DNA of 64,000 nucleotides from the NCBI GenBank assembly GCA_020740775.1, contig JAHEWK010000028.1:434001-498000 (forward strand), in the 5' to 3' direction. Numbering within the stretch: position 1 is the stretch's first letter; each line of letters starts with the position of its first letter. The position numbers and the translations under genes are program-made. Shown piece by piece: positions 23,974-36,295 of this stretch. Origin of the DNA: Ilyonectria destructans (lineage: Eukaryota; Ascomycota; Sordariomycetes; Hypocreales; Nectriaceae). The notes below the pieces were generated by a model. It did not search any database. It worked only from the letters and a program-made list of their open reading frames with translations, and was not told where the DNA came from.

Positions 23974-26454
23974 GGACCGTAGTCACAAAGTCGTGGCTTC
24001 AAAGCTGCGGCCCAACGGCCAACGTGTAGGCCAACAGGGTATGTGTTGCGTATCGGTAACAGGTTGCTGCTTGCCACCCAACCATAACCAAGCACAATCC
24101 AACGAGAGCGCTAAACGCCCCATGATGGCATAAAGGAGAATGCAATATGCAAGGCAATCACACTGCAAACAGCAAAGAGAGGCGAGGTTGGAAGAACTGC
24201 TCCTCTGGGCAACGCCCTGTTACGAGCCATCGACCGCTTCCTCGACCCGGGCTGTAATTCAACGCGGTGAGCTGAAAAATTGACAGATGAATAGAACAAC
24301 AATGCACTTGGGCCAACTTGAAACTCTACTTGGCAGTGAGTTCCACAATGGGCGTGTCATGATGTTTATGGACGATCCAACATCGTGAAGTGATTTATGC
24401 CGACATCGAGCCGCACTTCTTGGTGCAGGATCGCTCATATAGTATTCAATTCCACGACGAGCAGCTGTCATGTATTTTGTGAAATTCGTCCATTTTGGGT
24501 GATGGAACTACCTGGCGTCTTCCCCGCTCTGCGTTAAACCAAGGCACACTGTGTACTGTACCAGACTTCATACCCTGGTCATGCCAATAGTACGGGGCGG
24601 TGCCACAGTGATGGGTTATATGTACATCAACCCCAGTGTAGTCACGTCGACTGCACACTGCCAGCCTATGCGGTTACTTTGATGCATTTCCCAACCTCCA
24701 GGGATGGCAATCCATCCGTTGCATTCAGGGGGCTGGTCTGGAGAGAGCGGACACTCTTGTTTATCAGAGACGGCTCGTCTCCGTGGCGGCCCTTCCCCTC
24801 AAAGTCTCCTCGACGCAACCAGGGTGAGCGGGCGGTGGACATGCAACCGCCCGTCTCCAGGCACGTCGTTCAGCCGCACTACTGCAGTGACACTCGTATC
24901 CCGTCCGGGTTGAAGTCCGCGGCCCATTCATTAGCCCTGAAATACGTCCAAAATTTTCAGTTACGTAGCTCCAGAAAACCGTGAAAGCAACGGGGTCTCC
25001 GTTAAGCAGAAAAGGTCGGGGCCTGGCCTTGGGCTTTGTCGAGTCGGCGGTCTGGGAGGTTGTTCCGGATATCGTAATAGGTATTACCTAGGCGGCCCTT
25101 GTTTATCAGAAATGCCCTCCTCGTTCTTCCCAAAACCGAAAATTAGAGTCGAACCATGTCCGCACCAGCAGGAACTGGGGCGGGTCGGCTATGCCCCAAC
25201 CCACACTCAATTGAACACATCGAATGTTCCGTTATCCGTAAACCGTACGTATCCAACAGATCCTGTACCTAGCTCCCGTTTCCATCCGCCTTTCTCCTTG
25301 AAACACTGAAAAGTGACCAGTCCGTCCCCTTCAATGACCCCTGCTGGTGCCCGCCGGGTTTAGGGCACATCGTGGCGCCAGTTGAATCACACCTTGCACG
25401 GCCAAAGGACCCTAGTCATATCAACCCATCCTGCAAGCATCGGTCACGCTGTTGGCGCTAATACAATTGTGCCGCCTAACCTGTGCTTAACTTTCGGGGG
25501 AAAAGTAGGGCATGTACAAAGTACAGGGGGATGGACGAGTCCGGACGCACGCGGTCAAAACTGAGATGGGTGGATGAGGCTGATCTGAACAGGGGCCAGG
25601 GTCGTGTAAGGGTAGGTGCCTGACAGGTCGTTCACTTTCACACAGTGCCAGAGTGGGGTGATCCTAGTAGCCCTGTCTCGCGGATTGTGGCATATTCCGC
25701 TAGCTGGGTTGTGTTGGCAGCGAGCTACCGATGCGGCTGCCTTCGTCCACACACTCCATTCTTGCTTAGAGGTCATTCTGTCGTCCTTGGCTGGGTGAAG
25801 CAGCGCGACGTTGCTCAATGCCCACAATAGTTTGCACTACAAACCCATTTCTCAGTCTCAAGGAGTACGAAGCGGTCCTTGTTTGCTCCTAGCCCGTGTC
25901 ATATTTGTACTGACCGGATTGCATGCCAGGTGGATGAGAGCAGGGCATGCTATGGCAAGTGGTAAGAGGTGAAGTTACAAATAGTACCTCAGCATAGAAT
26001 AGTGCAAATACAAATCCTACCACACGCTAGTGCTATTGTCAGCTTTTGCATTGATGCCTCAATTTTGGCGAGATCTTCGCTCCTGGGTGTCTGAGTGACT
26101 GGTCGCCCCTCTGCAGCACACCGGAAATTGCAAGGCGTCGGACGCTAGCTACGGCGGGTCTGTTACAACAAAGGCGTAACCCATCAATAATCAGCCAATC
26201 AGAGTCCAGGGCAAGTTGTCGAAGCTGTACGCCCGAGCCGGGTTTAGTCCCCTCGGGTAAGTCAAGCCCGCTGGGCGACGGGCTGTGTGCGATCAGCCTC
26301 ACCGAGGCATACGTAACCCTGACTCATAGCAAAACTGCCTTCACTACTCAGATCACCACCACCTCACCATTCATGAGCCAACATCTACTCATCAACCCAT
26401 TCTGCCATCGTTTTTCATCGGGAACTATCCCAGACGGCGCCACTTCAAACCATC
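23974..26454. other. 2.5 kb without a recognisable gene
   Basis: Mixed composition; open frames below 105 codons on both strands, none with a motif. Possible heavily decayed repeat DNA. No element ends recognised. Confidence 0.35.
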
Positions 26455-27258
26455 ATGCGACCACGCAAATTTATTACAGTCCGCCTCCTCGAAGTTCAAG
26501 TCCTTAACAACTCCCCATCACCAGTCTTGGGCCACGCTCCTAAAAACGTCCCCCCCAAAACAGTCTCTGTCCTGCATCTCTCCAATCGCGCAAATCACAG
26601 CTTCATCGACAAGCCGCTGGCAAAGCAACTACTCAAAACCAATTACGGCTCGCGCGCTTCAGCGTTCAATATCGACAACGACATGCTGATGATCTTGGAA
26701 TGGCGCTACCCCGATCTAAAGCATACCGAGGTGACGACACATCTGGTCGTGCGCGACTCTCCATGTCAAACCATTCTACGGAGGCAAGACTGGGAAATGC
26801 CAATTCGGCTTTGGTTAATGGAGTTTTCAGAGCAAGAGCTGCGTGGAAATGGAATCCTGCAGCCACACGAAAAGAAAGTAGGCGTGACCCCTAAGGCCGA
26901 GATTATGCAATCTGAGGATGCGTCTGAGAGCGTCGTGGGAGCGCCAGAAATCGCGCCAGAACGAGATTCGGATACGGAATCTATAACATCAGAATCCTCA
27001 AGTACTCAATCTAGATCTAGTGCAGCAACAACAATTTCGGGCGAGAGCGAGGATAGGATCGAGGACGGGGATTTAGAGCGAGGTGACGACAGCGAATCTG
27101 AATGGCCTGACATTGAGATCGTCTCGACGAAACCCGAGGATAGCGACATCGATGACGAGGAGCAGGTGGTTGCATATTGGACCTGGTCACCAGAACAACA
27201 CCGATGGTTTCACGAAAACGAGGACAAATCTTTGGTGTGGTTTCCTCGACCTGTATAA
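26455..27258 (+). CDS. Retropepsin-fold-like protein lacking the catalytic Asp
   Basis: Intact single-exon frame of 267 residues. The N-terminal half (about 25-125) has the layout of a retropepsin-like domain: KTVSVLHLSNRANHSFIDKP LAKQL, where retropepsins have D-[TS]-G-A-x-x-[SN]-F-I, then a second strand set ending TTHLVVRDSPCQTILRRQDW, comparable to the I-[IL]-G-x-D/N-[FW]-L segment. The catalytic Asp-Ser/Thr-Gly is replaced by Ser-Asn-Arg, so protease activity is unlikely. The C-terminal half is very acidic and Ser-rich and ends in WTWSPEQHRWFHENEDKSLV. It may be a domesticated fold used for binding. The fold assignment is inference from pattern only. Confidence 0.5.
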   Translation: MRPRKFITVRLLEVQVLNNSPSPVLGHAPKNVPPKTVSVLHLSNRANHSFIDKPLAKQLLKTNYGSRASAFNIDNDMLMILEWRYPDLKHTEVTTHLVVRDSPCQTILRRQDWEMPIRLWLMEFSEQELRGNGILQPHEKKVGVTPKAEIMQSEDASESVVGAPEIAPERDSDTESITSESSSTQSRSSAATTISGESEDRIEDGDLERGDDSESEWPDIEIVSTKPEDSDIDDEEQVVAYWTWSPEQHRWFHENEDKSLVWFPRPV

Positions 27259-27536
27259 CAGTGTTTCAAGCATCTCATGACTAGCTGTAACAAATTCTTT
27301 GCCGCGGAAGGAAGCTGTCCACGTTTTGGTCATCATATTCCCATATAACCCAGCCAAATTGTTCTCTGGTTTGTCAATAAATAACCAGCTAAGCATCTTA
27401 TGAGTTAAATTGTCTTAAATCTTAGCCGAGTCAATAGTTGGTAGGAGCCCTACCATCACCACGTGTACCTAATCTTGCACCCACTCTATGGCTCTTCGGT
27501 ATGTCCCTGTAGAAGTCAGAGAGTTGGATTATCTTG

Positions 27537-28250
27537 TGTCACATTTCGGGGTCATCCTGAGACGTATGATAACCTCATTTCCGGCTTTCCTAGACAACGT
27601 GCTTTTCCTTTCTTTCCCCTCTTATCTCAGACCACATCGCCGGACCTGTGACCACGATGCCGGTCCCTGAGGCCCACAGGGCCCCGGCCCCTGTGCGGCG
27701 GCGACGGACTGCTGCCTCCGACAGCAGCTGTCTTCATCATGTATAAAAGACGGGCCCTAGGCCCGTCCCTTAGCTATAATATTAAGAGCTTCTCACACTC
27801 ATGATCATTTCCATCTGCTAGATGCCAGGCTTTCTATCCATACTCCATACTCCATACAGACCCGTATGGAATATGGAATATGGAATGCGCCTCGTATGGA
27901 AGCTTATTCCATACGTATGGAATACAAAAAATGACGTCATCTCACACTACCACTATCGTAAAGAATCAGGTTTGGGAGCTCTGCAATTCAGTAGGTAATT
28001 GTACAGTGATTTGCCTGCCGTCGGCTGCAGACAGCGCTGACATTGAAGTATGAACCAGCATAGACGAATGTTTGGGATCACTCTGAAACAGACTACAATA
28101 GCGGGAATAATATTTTCCCGGACTAATCCATTATTCCATACGTATGGAATACGACAGCCCGTATGGAATATGGAATATGGAGTATGGAATGTTCCATACT
28201 CCATCACTTATTCCATACGAGTATGGATAGAAAGCCTGCTAGATGCAACA
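27537..28250 (+). mobile_element. Solo LTR, family A, interrupted by a hAT MITE
   Basis: The LTR starts TGTCACATTTCGGGGTCA at 27537 and ends GATGCAACA at 28250, flanked by 5-base duplications TCTTG (27532-27536 and 28251-28255). Removing the nested MITE leaves about 293 bases. It contains a TGTATAAAAGAC promoter box near 27740. A second, 263-base copy is at 34928-35190. Confidence 0.9.
27826..28238. mobile_element. hAT-type MITE (413 bp)
   Basis: Perfect 20-base terminal inverted repeats, CAGGCTTTCTATCCATACTC at 27826-27845 and its complement at 28219-28238, flanked by the 8-base duplication CTAGATGC (27818-27825 and 28239-28246). CA...TG ends and an 8-base duplication are the hAT signature. 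Multiple CCATA/TATGG motifs sit near both ends, including the palindrome TTCCATACGTATGGAA at 27907-27922 and again at 28134-28149, likely transposase-binding repeats. It has no coding capacity. Confidence 0.92.
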
Positions 28251-28255
28251 TCTTG

Positions 28256-29598
28256 TCGCCGATCATAAACGAGCGGCCACTCAGAGCCCAAGCTGGGTTT
28301 TCTGGGATTCCTCCCCGCTTAACAATTGATTTTGCAAACGCTTTTAACCCGATAATCTCGCCGAAAGAGGTATAACACCCCCGAAGCAGATACCCTGTCC
28401 TGACTGATTCGAGGCGATCGGGTTGGGATGGGTAGGAATACCGTACCCAAGCCAGCACCCGTACTGCGCAACAGCCGGCCACCCACGCGAGCACAACAAC
28501 AGCTGAGGCGCAAGAGCCTGTTTCCGCATCTGATCCCTGTTGCCTAGTGCGATATACCCTATAGCCACCTTTCTCGCTTTCCTCTCTCTGATTTACGGTC
28601 TGCAGCCTCCCTGACCCGCCCAATGCCCAGCCGACGCTGGCCTATATCAGACGGCTGCCGCCAAATACCCCTGAAGTAATCAGACAAACTATGGGCAGTA
28701 GCTTTGGGGAATATATACAGCTGGTCGAAGATGCCGATTTCTTTGATCAGGTCTGCCCGATGTAGGGTCCGTCTACCTGGTCACCACACCAACCCAACCT
28801 GACATGCAAGGCAGAATACCCTGCCCCCCTCTTTCCTATCTTCTCCCTTCCTTTCCTCTCCTCTCTTATGTCTAGTCTTATTGCAATCAGGCGAAGGTCT
28901 AGCTGTTAGCTAGGACCGACCATTGGTTTGCCAACCGAACAGCTGGCCGAAGAGAGATGCTTGCCCTATAAGGCCGAGTCAGTAACCCGCAACTCGGCAC
29001 TTCCAAGGTCAAGCTGCCGCAAGCAGACCTAATCGCAAGATCAGAAGATGACAAGACGAAGAGGCCCTGGCCTGTAGTTAGCTTGATAACACACCCTAAC
29101 AGATGGCATCACTTTTATAGTCACAGAAGGAAGATCCCAACCCAGTTTATAATGACAGCACTTTCACGGTGCACACACAGCTGCTTCCACGGCAAGCTGC
29201 TCAGAAACTCTTCATACCAGTCACACCGATCACACCGAATCTGACCTTCTTGGCTCCAGTAAATGCGGGGGACTTCAATTCCAGCCGTGGTTCCTTTGCA
29301 TCACAAGACAGAATAAAGTGCACGTCGCCTGGATCAATCGTCCTCGATTTCAACCACACATAGTGAGGGAACAAGTGGCCAGCTGAGCTTTCTCAGAAGT
29401 GAATGAGTGTGTATTTTAGTAGTACGGCATGTTTTGATTTCGTAGAATATATTTTTCGCTACGTTTGTGTCTGAAATCCACCAAAACACTGGCCCTATGT
29501 TGCCCCAAAATATCATTGATGATCCGCTCCTACAATCAATCCTCTCTGTAGGCTATAGAACACCGACAGAGAACCATACTAATGTATACAATGGCTCA
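28256..29598. other. No convincing gene
   Basis: A minus-strand frame at 28204-28623 and small frames near 29170-29520 show no motif. CT-rich runs occur at about 28825-28870. Confidence 0.35.
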
Positions 29599-31304
29599 TT
29601 ACCACCATTCTTCTGAATCAACTACAAAGGCGTAGTCTCCGCAAGGAAGCCCCAAAGACTTACAGTCCTCTTCGCCTACCTCTCCCGATATCTCAATACC
29701 TTCCTTACCAGGTACGATCTGGACTTCCTCCCTCCCGTGAAATACCTTGATTGACTGGATTCTGCCCTCATCCAGCCACTTCCTCCACGTCTCATTCCTG
29801 TTGTTGATGATCCCATCTAGCACACGGAGATCCATTCTCTCGCCCTTGAAGCTTTCGAATTCTATGAAGCTCGGGTCGATCTTGTTGGCCTCGCCATCTT
29901 TATTTCCATACGTCAGCTCATTTTTCTAACCCGATACTCACAAGACTCACGTTTTAATCTAAGCTTCACGACAGGGAGTATGTCAACATTGTTGGACTTG
30001 CATATTGCGATATGAACGATTCCGCGCAACTCCCGACAGAAATCAGTACTCAAATAGTGATTGATGTCTGTGATACTAATTGCATGACATTCTCTATGCA
30101 TGGAAAGGTATGTATGACGCAACTCTCCCCGAAAGATGCGGCACGTCTGATAGAGATGTAGAATGCCGGTACAATCATGCCTGACATCGTCGGATCGGCG
30201 GCTAGAGAAAGAGAATTTTACTCTCTTGGGCGAGATTGCTCGACAAAACTGGAATATCATCATTCGCACCTCTATGAGAGTTTTGGTTAATATGGTATTA
30301 TATTATTGAAGCATATAGAATCTTACCGGAGGGGATTGATAATACCAGAGGATTGGTTGAGACTACCGGAGGATTGCGGGGGAGTTCGTCGGGATTGCCG
30401 GGGGGGTTGTGTGAGGGATTGATTTCCAGGGATGGAGGTCTTTCTGCTGGTTCATCCTCCTTGGACCTATGCACTGTTAGAGCAAATTATAGGAGCAAGG
30501 TGTGACTTACATATTAACCAAGTTCTTATGTATCTTGTCCCAGGCATCCAAATCATAGCTTTGCACCGACTTCTTCTCCAATACCAAGCGAGGATGAGGC
30601 TCTGTGATAGCGGAGCAAAAGTCGACCAGCAAGCCGCCCCTGTAGCTGTCTTCGCGAATGTTACCGATGTATATCTCGAGGCTGTTTATTAATACTATGT
30701 CCTCCCAGATCCTTTGTATGCTATTGAGGTTGACTCCTGTGTCTTCACGAGTAAGGTCCTTCACTATGCCGTAGACATCGTCCCCGTCAAAGGGCATTCT
30801 CCTGCGCCTCAACCCTTGGATATCACCATCTTCCAAGCGAATGTATCCATGACACTGGACCGCGATCTCTCTTGTTAGCGTTCCCGCCTCCTTCGCCTCA
30901 TGAAGTCGGCCATAAGCGCGACATTCATTATGAAACGGAAGAGTGTAGCAGGATGGATTGTCACCATCGAAGTCGCCAACCATGTCATCGCCGAACATAT
31001 ACATGAGACCATCATCAAAGTCCGTGAACTAAAGTAATTCCTGTCAACTGCCTAGAGTCTGTAAAGTGATTGCTTCTGGACTTACCACCTTGATGGCATA
31101 TCGCTGGCCACCGATCTCGGCCTCGAGGACATGTGATTTGATCTCGCCATCCATCCGACCATTTTCCCAGTGCCGGTCCAGGCGTCCTATCCAAGTTATT
31201 GAGGCATCATGACGAGAAAAATGGTACAGTTTTGGACCATGGCAAGGTGGAAGCCCATTCGAAGCTTCCTTTTTTGCGCTAGGCGAACCAATATCCATTA
31301 CCAT
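29599..31304 (-). CDS. FTA2-like domain protein with C-terminal F-box/LRR-like part
   Basis: Five exons on the minus strand: 31304-31086, 31028-30511, 30466-30327, 30271-29951 and 29897-29599, in continuous frame for 498 residues; all introns are GT-AG and 44-57 bases. The first half (IGRLDRHWENGRMDG, SHVLEAEIGGQRYAIKV, PFHNECRAYGRLHE, IAVQCHGYIRL) matches the fungal FTA2-like (Sim4 kinetochore subunit) kinase-like domain. The invariant-type Lys is in YAIKV, but no catalytic loop is seen. A short Pro/Asn-rich linker follows. The last part (CTGILHLYQTCRIFRGELRH) resembles the start of fungal F-box-associated repeats. FTA2-domain proteins are greatly expanded in fungi, so a kinetochore role should not be assumed. 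The middle linker exon could also mark two fused or neighbouring genes. Confidence 0.65.
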
Positions 31305-31969
31305 GGTACTCCTATCGTCTGTTCGTTTTTTTGGTGTTGTCAACGGCTTGCAATAAATAAAGGAGCAGAGAGCGAAATTGCGATATTTGTCATGCTCCTG
31401 GAGCGCACCCCAAGCTTTGGCAGAAAAACGCGTGCAGTTGGAGACGCAGCTGAGGTGGGGCTAGTGGAATACGCGAGGGTTGTGCTGAAGGTTTACGTGT
31501 TCAACGCAGCAAGCGTAGAGGAAATGTAGCGCCACCTTTCATGGCACGCATGCTCGCATGAAGCATGAAAAGAACATAGTTTTATATGTACGGGCAGCAT
31601 CTCGTACAAAGGTTCACATACTAGCGATGGGTCGACTCCCACGTGGTGGATTCGCATGCCTTTCCTCCCACTCCGCTAGCGCGGGCGCCTAAAGTGCGTG
31701 TTCGACGTTTGTTGATCAACCACGCCTGTAACGATGCCTAGCGTGACGCGAAGAGGACGCGAGGCGCGGAGATCAACGTCTGGGTTCAGCTCAGCACTCG
31801 CGCAAGCTCGGTCGCGCAATTCTCTGGTGGTGACTTCGTGGGGTTGGCAACTCGTGTATCGTTCGACCGTACTCTATTTTGCACAACTTCGGTGGCTGCA
31901 TGCATCTGCACTACCGTTACTCCTCCATCGCCGGCTTCATTGGTCGTTGCACATCATTAGTTAACCAAC
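31305..31969. other. Intergenic, no gene seen
   Basis: Contains upstream sequence of the FTA2-like gene and a 76-codon plus-strand frame at 31734 without motif. Confidence 0.35.
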
Positions 31970-32272
31970 TGTTGGATCCGTTACGGTCAATTCGATCAAA
32001 GGGATAGTGTTCAATGTAGTGATGATGATGTTGATTATTGCTTCTCCCGGTCATCCGGACTGGCCCGAAGAGGGGTTATCAGACCGGCGACCCATACCTG
32101 CACGGGTACCCGTGCAACTAAGGTCACATGACATTTACACGGGTAGCCGTGCAAGTAAGATTCCTTATGTAAGTACCCGTGCAGGTATGGGTCGCCTATC
32201 AGACCCCCCTTCTGACTAAGGTCAGGATATCAATCTATCAGAGGTTTCGTAATACAGGGTCATCTTCCAACA
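31970..32272 (+). mobile_element. Solo LTR, family B, interrupted by a MITE
   Basis: It starts TGTTGGATCCGTTACGG and ends CATCTTCCAACA, the plus-strand counterpart of the LTR at 6756-6935. Without the nested MITE and one target copy it is about 183 bases. The flanks (CCAAC left, CAGCT right) do not match, so this LTR may result from recombination between different insertions, or it may be one LTR of a deleted element. Confidence 0.8.
32086..32196. mobile_element. Mutator-like MITE (111 bp)
   Basis: Perfect 24-base terminal inverted repeats (32086-32109 and 32173-32196, starting GGCGACCCATACCTGCACGG), flanked by 9-base duplications TATCAGACC at 32077-32085 and 32197-32205. A 9-base target duplication is characteristic of Mutator/MULE transposition. 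The motif CACGGGTA-CCGTGCAA occurs three to four times internally, including a 14-base palindrome at 32101-32114. The related LTR at 6756-6935 is the empty site (around 6823-6833), which confirms the insertion boundaries. Confidence 0.92.
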
Positions 32273-32539
32273 CAGCTCGGTTACATCAATTATGTGCCTG
32301 CTAGTGCCGCGATGGGCCGTAAAGGCTGCTGCCCGCAAATGTGGCCTGTGCAACCCCCCTCGGTCTAACAGCACGCTAACAGCGGCAGCCGAGAGAGAAT
32401 TTTTACAGGGAGAGTGTGTAGCCGGCGTGGTGTGCGTGACTCGATTGACCTCCGGCATCATATCGAAAGGCGGCAGAGACACAGAAGTTAGCGTTAAATG
32501 CTTACTGAATTGGTGATAATTATGACCTGAGTAACGTCG

Positions 32540-32640
32540 TTACGACTTATTGATTGACTGTCTTCTTGATCATCTCGACCGGTGAGGGATTTCTGATATC
32601 TATGGTCTCTCTGACCTCCGTTGTGCCTAGATTCTGCCGT
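32540..32640. repeat. Degenerate repeat shared with 7350-7410
   Basis: CTCGACCGGTGAGGGATTTC and the following about 40 bases resemble 7360-7410. It ends about 80 bases before the NACHT gene, so it is in that gene's promoter region. Confidence 0.45.
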
Positions 32641-32722
32641 GCATCACCGCCCGGACTTGCGGTCATAGCGGGAAACTGGAAACCAAGTTGTTAAACTTAA
32701 ACTCAACACTCCTTTAACCATC

Positions 32723-33948
32723 ATGGATAAAGATAACCCCGACCCTTATGCAGCGTACGATGAGCGGATATCTCAACAAGAGAAAGTGCATTCCTGGCTC
32801 ATCTTACACGAACGTCATGATGATCTACGTCTGAAATCGCATTCGCACTACCAAGAAGAATTTTGCCGCATGAGGCAAAATAATACGGCCAACTGGATTT
32901 TAGAAGAGCCAAAAATATGCGCTTGGATAACGACTCAGCGGCCCTCGCTACTTTGGTTCTATGGCAAACAGGGTGCAGGTAGGTAAAAGCTTTAGAACGC
33001 CATAGACAATTTTAGAGACTTATTCTAACACTACTCCTATTTAGGTAAAAGCGTACTTACGTCTTGTATCATTGCCCATTTAACCAAGATACGAAAGCAA
33101 CCTACCTACGTGTACTGTACAAAAGACCACAGATTTGCAACTATCTGTACGAGTCTTATTCGACAACAAATTGAGCACGACGAAGAAACATTTCCGACGC
33201 TACATCAGATGATTTTAAACGAAGAACAAGACAAAGTCCTTTGCCTAGACAAAGCCCTTCTTAAGCTCATGCAAAGCGACGATCGGATTTTCATTATTGA
33301 TGGCCTAGATAAGCTCCGTGATGATGATAGAGAAAAGGTCTTGCAGTTATTCCTCCCCGGAAATAGTCCCAGCAAGGTTCTCCTTGTCAGTACTGATCTA
33401 GGAGATATGAGGAAATGCCTAGCGGGACTCAACAATTCTGCCGAGATCTATGAATTACTCCCTGTCAACACACAAAAGGATATCGCTCGTTATACTGTCG
33501 AGCAGATTTTGAGCCTAGAGGAAGAGTTTTCACAAATTTCTCCGAAGTATCGACGCCATATTTACGATGCTTGCTGTAATACTGCTGGTCAGTCTGCTTC
33601 TCACAATGCTCTGCCTTAACTGGATTACTAACTTGACTACTAGGGGTGTTTTCTCGCGCATCTCAGCGCATGGAAAAATTATTTCGCCAGCCTAACTGGA
33701 ATGGTTTTGTCAAACAGCTTGAAGCGTACAAACAGCCTAAAGTGGAGGAAGCAACTCAGACCCATCAAAGTCTTAAGGACATCAAAGAATACCAGCCCGG
33801 AAAAGCTAACCCCAATGATGGCGGCGACATTAATACTACCGACACAACGTGTGAAGCCATTCCTGAACCAGTTTCTTCCCTTGGGAAACGGAATCGACAA
33901 TCTCTCTCCCCCCCACCAAGAAAGGCTACACGGATGGCCTATCAGTAG
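32723..33948 (+). CDS. Short NACHT-type P-loop NTPase (NLR-like)
   Basis: Three exons, 32723-32978, 33045-33587 and 33644-33948, joined in frame to 367 residues. A leader helix region (about 1-75, ending NTANWILEEPKICAWITTQ) precedes the Walker A motif GKQGAGKS, built across the first intron, then a core with Walker B RIFIIDGLDKL and the sensor-like strand SKVLLVSTDL. The -G-x-W-[IL]-L-x2-P-x-[FI] run before the P-loop is typical of fungal NACHT NLRs, which act in heterokaryon incompatibility and innate recognition. After the NTPase core there are no winged-helix, ankyrin, WD40 or TPR repeats; the last exon is polar with a basic end (GKRNRQSLSPPPRKATRM). It is therefore a minimal or truncated NLR, with an intact frame. 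Confidence 0.75.
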
Positions 33949-34196
33949 AAGTCAGTGGGTTAACTCCGTGTTGCCGCGCACTTGGAATTGAGCTGGGAAT
34001 TAGACCGCGGCGGGCTGCCTTCAACAGGAAGTGCCGCCTTGCTTTGGAGCCATAGCTCAGCCCGGTTAGTTAGTCTCGGGGGTCTGAAAAGGAAAGTTTG
34101 GGTGCAGTAGGTTAGGCTATCAACCTTCGACATCGCAGCAGGACGATCATTGTCAAACAAACACCTTCAATCATGATAGTTTAATTATCCAATTGG

Positions 34197-35330
34197 CAGT
34201 CTTTTTCAGCCCGAGTTTGTGGCATCTTTTATTGAACCGTTTGATGAGACGATACCTCTGCCGTCGGCTTCGCTTATAATTCCCGTTGCTGTATACCATT
34301 TCAATTTCCATTCCCAATATTGGGGGGGCCAAGACTGACTTCCCCTTTAGCTGTACATTGTTCTTGACCAGAGTGACTCCGACGACAAACTGAATAGCGT
34401 CCTCATCCTCTACTGCGGAACCGCCATTATCCTGCTCCTACTCTATGTCCTGTCCCTGGTTTTACAGCTGCGCACTCATAGCAACTTGTTCGATACCGAG
34501 AACCAGGATGGTGGAGAGGAGCACAAGCCCGAGGAGCCCGTGATGGGCCCCGTTGCTGTTGGAGCCGTCCTCATCGTCACCACCCTCCTTGTCGCCATTT
34601 GCGCTGATTACCTCGTTGGAAGCATCGACTCGTTGGTTGAGACCACTGGCATCAGCAAGGCTTTTATCGGTCTGATTCTAATTACCATTGTCGGCAACGC
34701 CACTGAGCATGTCACTGCCGTCGTGGTTGCGGCCCGAGACAAGATAGGCTTGGCCATGGGTGTTGCCATTGGCTCCAGTATCCAAATTGCTCTACTAGTC
34801 GCTCCTTTCCTTGTTATTGTCGGTTGGATCTATGGCTGTGATATGTCTCTCTACTTCGAAACCTGTAAGTTTACATTACGTTTTTACATAGCCTACGATT
34901 TAATAGGTTTTACAGTCCAAACCATCGTGTCACATTTCGGGGTCATATCCTAGACAACATGACTTTCCTTTCTTTCCCCTCTTACCTCCGACCACATCGC
35001 CGGCCCTGTGACCACGATGCCGGTCCCTGAGGCCCATAGGGCCCCGGCCCCTGTGCGGCGGCGACGGACTGCCGCCTCCGACAACAGCCGCTCTTCATCA
35101 TGTATAAAAGACGGGCCTTAGGCCCGTCCCTTAGCTATAATATCAAGAGCTTCTCACACACATGATCATTTCCATCTACTTGATGCAATACATCGCCTTC
35201 GCCGTTTCGGTTCTCGTTGTTAGCTACACTGTCTAGGATGGCAAGTCTAACTACCTCGAGGGCGCCATACTCCTCGCTTTAACCCTTTACGCCACTCCCA
35301 GCGACGTAGATATCACTTTCTAAAGCACTC
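34197..35330 (+). pseudogene. Vacuolar Ca2+/H+ exchanger (CAX/Vcx1-like), split by an LTR
   Basis: C-terminal half of a CAX exchanger. Exons: about 34197-34290 (ASLIIPVA), 34351-34864 and 34916-34927, then the LTR, then 35191-35330. Hallmarks are LDQSDSDD, GTAIILLLLYVLSLVLQLRT, HSNLFDTEN, and the c-2 repeat GLILITIVGNATEHVTAVVV with the ion-binding Glu/His retained, then MGVAIGSSIQIALLVAPFLV. The family exchanges cytosolic Ca2+ for vacuolar H+. It is dead three times over: the N-terminal half is absent, a 263-base solo LTR interrupts the FQTIAFAVSVLVV codons, and TAG at 35234-35236 replaces the conserved Gln in YTV-Q-DGKSNYLEGA. Confidence 0.85.
34928..35190 (+). mobile_element. Solo LTR, family A, inside the CAX pseudogene
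   Basis: It starts TGTCACATTTCGGGGTCA and ends GATGCAATA, flanked by the 5-base duplication CATCG (34923-34927 and 35191-35195). The pre-insertion exon sequence is recovered by removing it. Compared with the copy at 27537 it lacks about 30 bases near its 5' end. It carries the same TGTATAAAAGAC box. Confidence 0.92.
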
Positions 35331-35930
35331 CCGTCGCTTTGGTCGCATTCACTGTCATGAGTTCCCTCTAACCAATCTCTTAACTTTCTCGGGGTCTACG
35401 GATATAACACGATCAAGTGTCTATGCTACGCGGGCAGCCTTCGCAGCTTAATATATGTAACAATAACTATAGGATGTCCTATCCTATATTAGGGTTTAAT
35501 GTTTGTGATATTAGAACCGGTGTACTAGAGTGGGTTATCGGGCCACAGAGTCCCATTCAGAGAAAAAAGACAAAGGAAACTGACAAAGCCGAGCCATCTT
35601 TTTAGTTATTTAGCTCGCTGGGTATATAAATATCTAATAAAATCTGCTTTAATATACAGGATGCCGCTATTAAGTGTTATCTTCCTACGATAGTTATAGG
35701 TAGAGTAATTCACGACAGTTCAACCACTCGCAGGGTAGTGACGCTCTGTAGACCACGGAATAGCACATGTAAAATCCTATTGCTTCCTCAGAATGGCTGG
35801 AAGGGTGGTTCTTCATAAGTGGTCGTGTCTGCCCCTACGCACTTGCGTGGGAGGTTGAGCAGCAGGACGGTCTATAATTATCAACATCAAAAAAACAAAG
35901 ATCTAGACCGGAGTCACCTAGGAGGACATC
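35331..35930. other. No convincing gene
   Basis: AT-rich spacer. A 62-codon frame at 35417 has no motif. Confidence 0.35.
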
Positions 35931-35939
35931 AACGGCCCT

Positions 35940-36295
35940 AACGCAAACGATAGCAAGTGGACATATCTATACGAAGAATGGGGCAAGAGGGTCGACCGGA
36001 AAGAAAACATCGAGTCACACATCCAAACCCATCTCAACGATCGCTAGTACTATTTGCAAGAAGTGCTTTTGTCCGCTAGCAAGATCTTAAGAGCTATGCC
36101 AAGATTCACACTGGTAACAGGCCTTACTTTCGCGAATTTGGGAAGAGCTTTGCTCGCCATGATGCCCTAACTCGACATCGTCAACGTCGCATATGCATTG
36201 GTGGTTTTGATGGCACCGAAGAACCACTGCTCGGTGAAATCCGTGCTACGGAAACAACGAGACCTCACCCAGACAGAAAAAAGTGTCATCGGTAG
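35940..36295 (+). pseudogene. Ace2/Swi5-type C2H2 zinc-finger relic
   Basis: In one frame RKENIESHIQTHLNDR is followed by TAG (36045-36047) and YY. In another frame from 36083, DLKSYAKIHTGNRPYFREFG and KSFARHDALTRHRQRRICIG GFDG follow. The TGNRPY...C..CGK-[SR]-FARHDALTRHRQRG-x-C-[IV]-G-x-F order is that of the last two fingers of Ace2/Swi5-family cell-cycle factors. Here both zinc-binding Cys of the last finger are lost (FREFGK), one stop and one frameshift are present, and upstream sequence is unrecognisable. Non-functional. Confidence 0.65.
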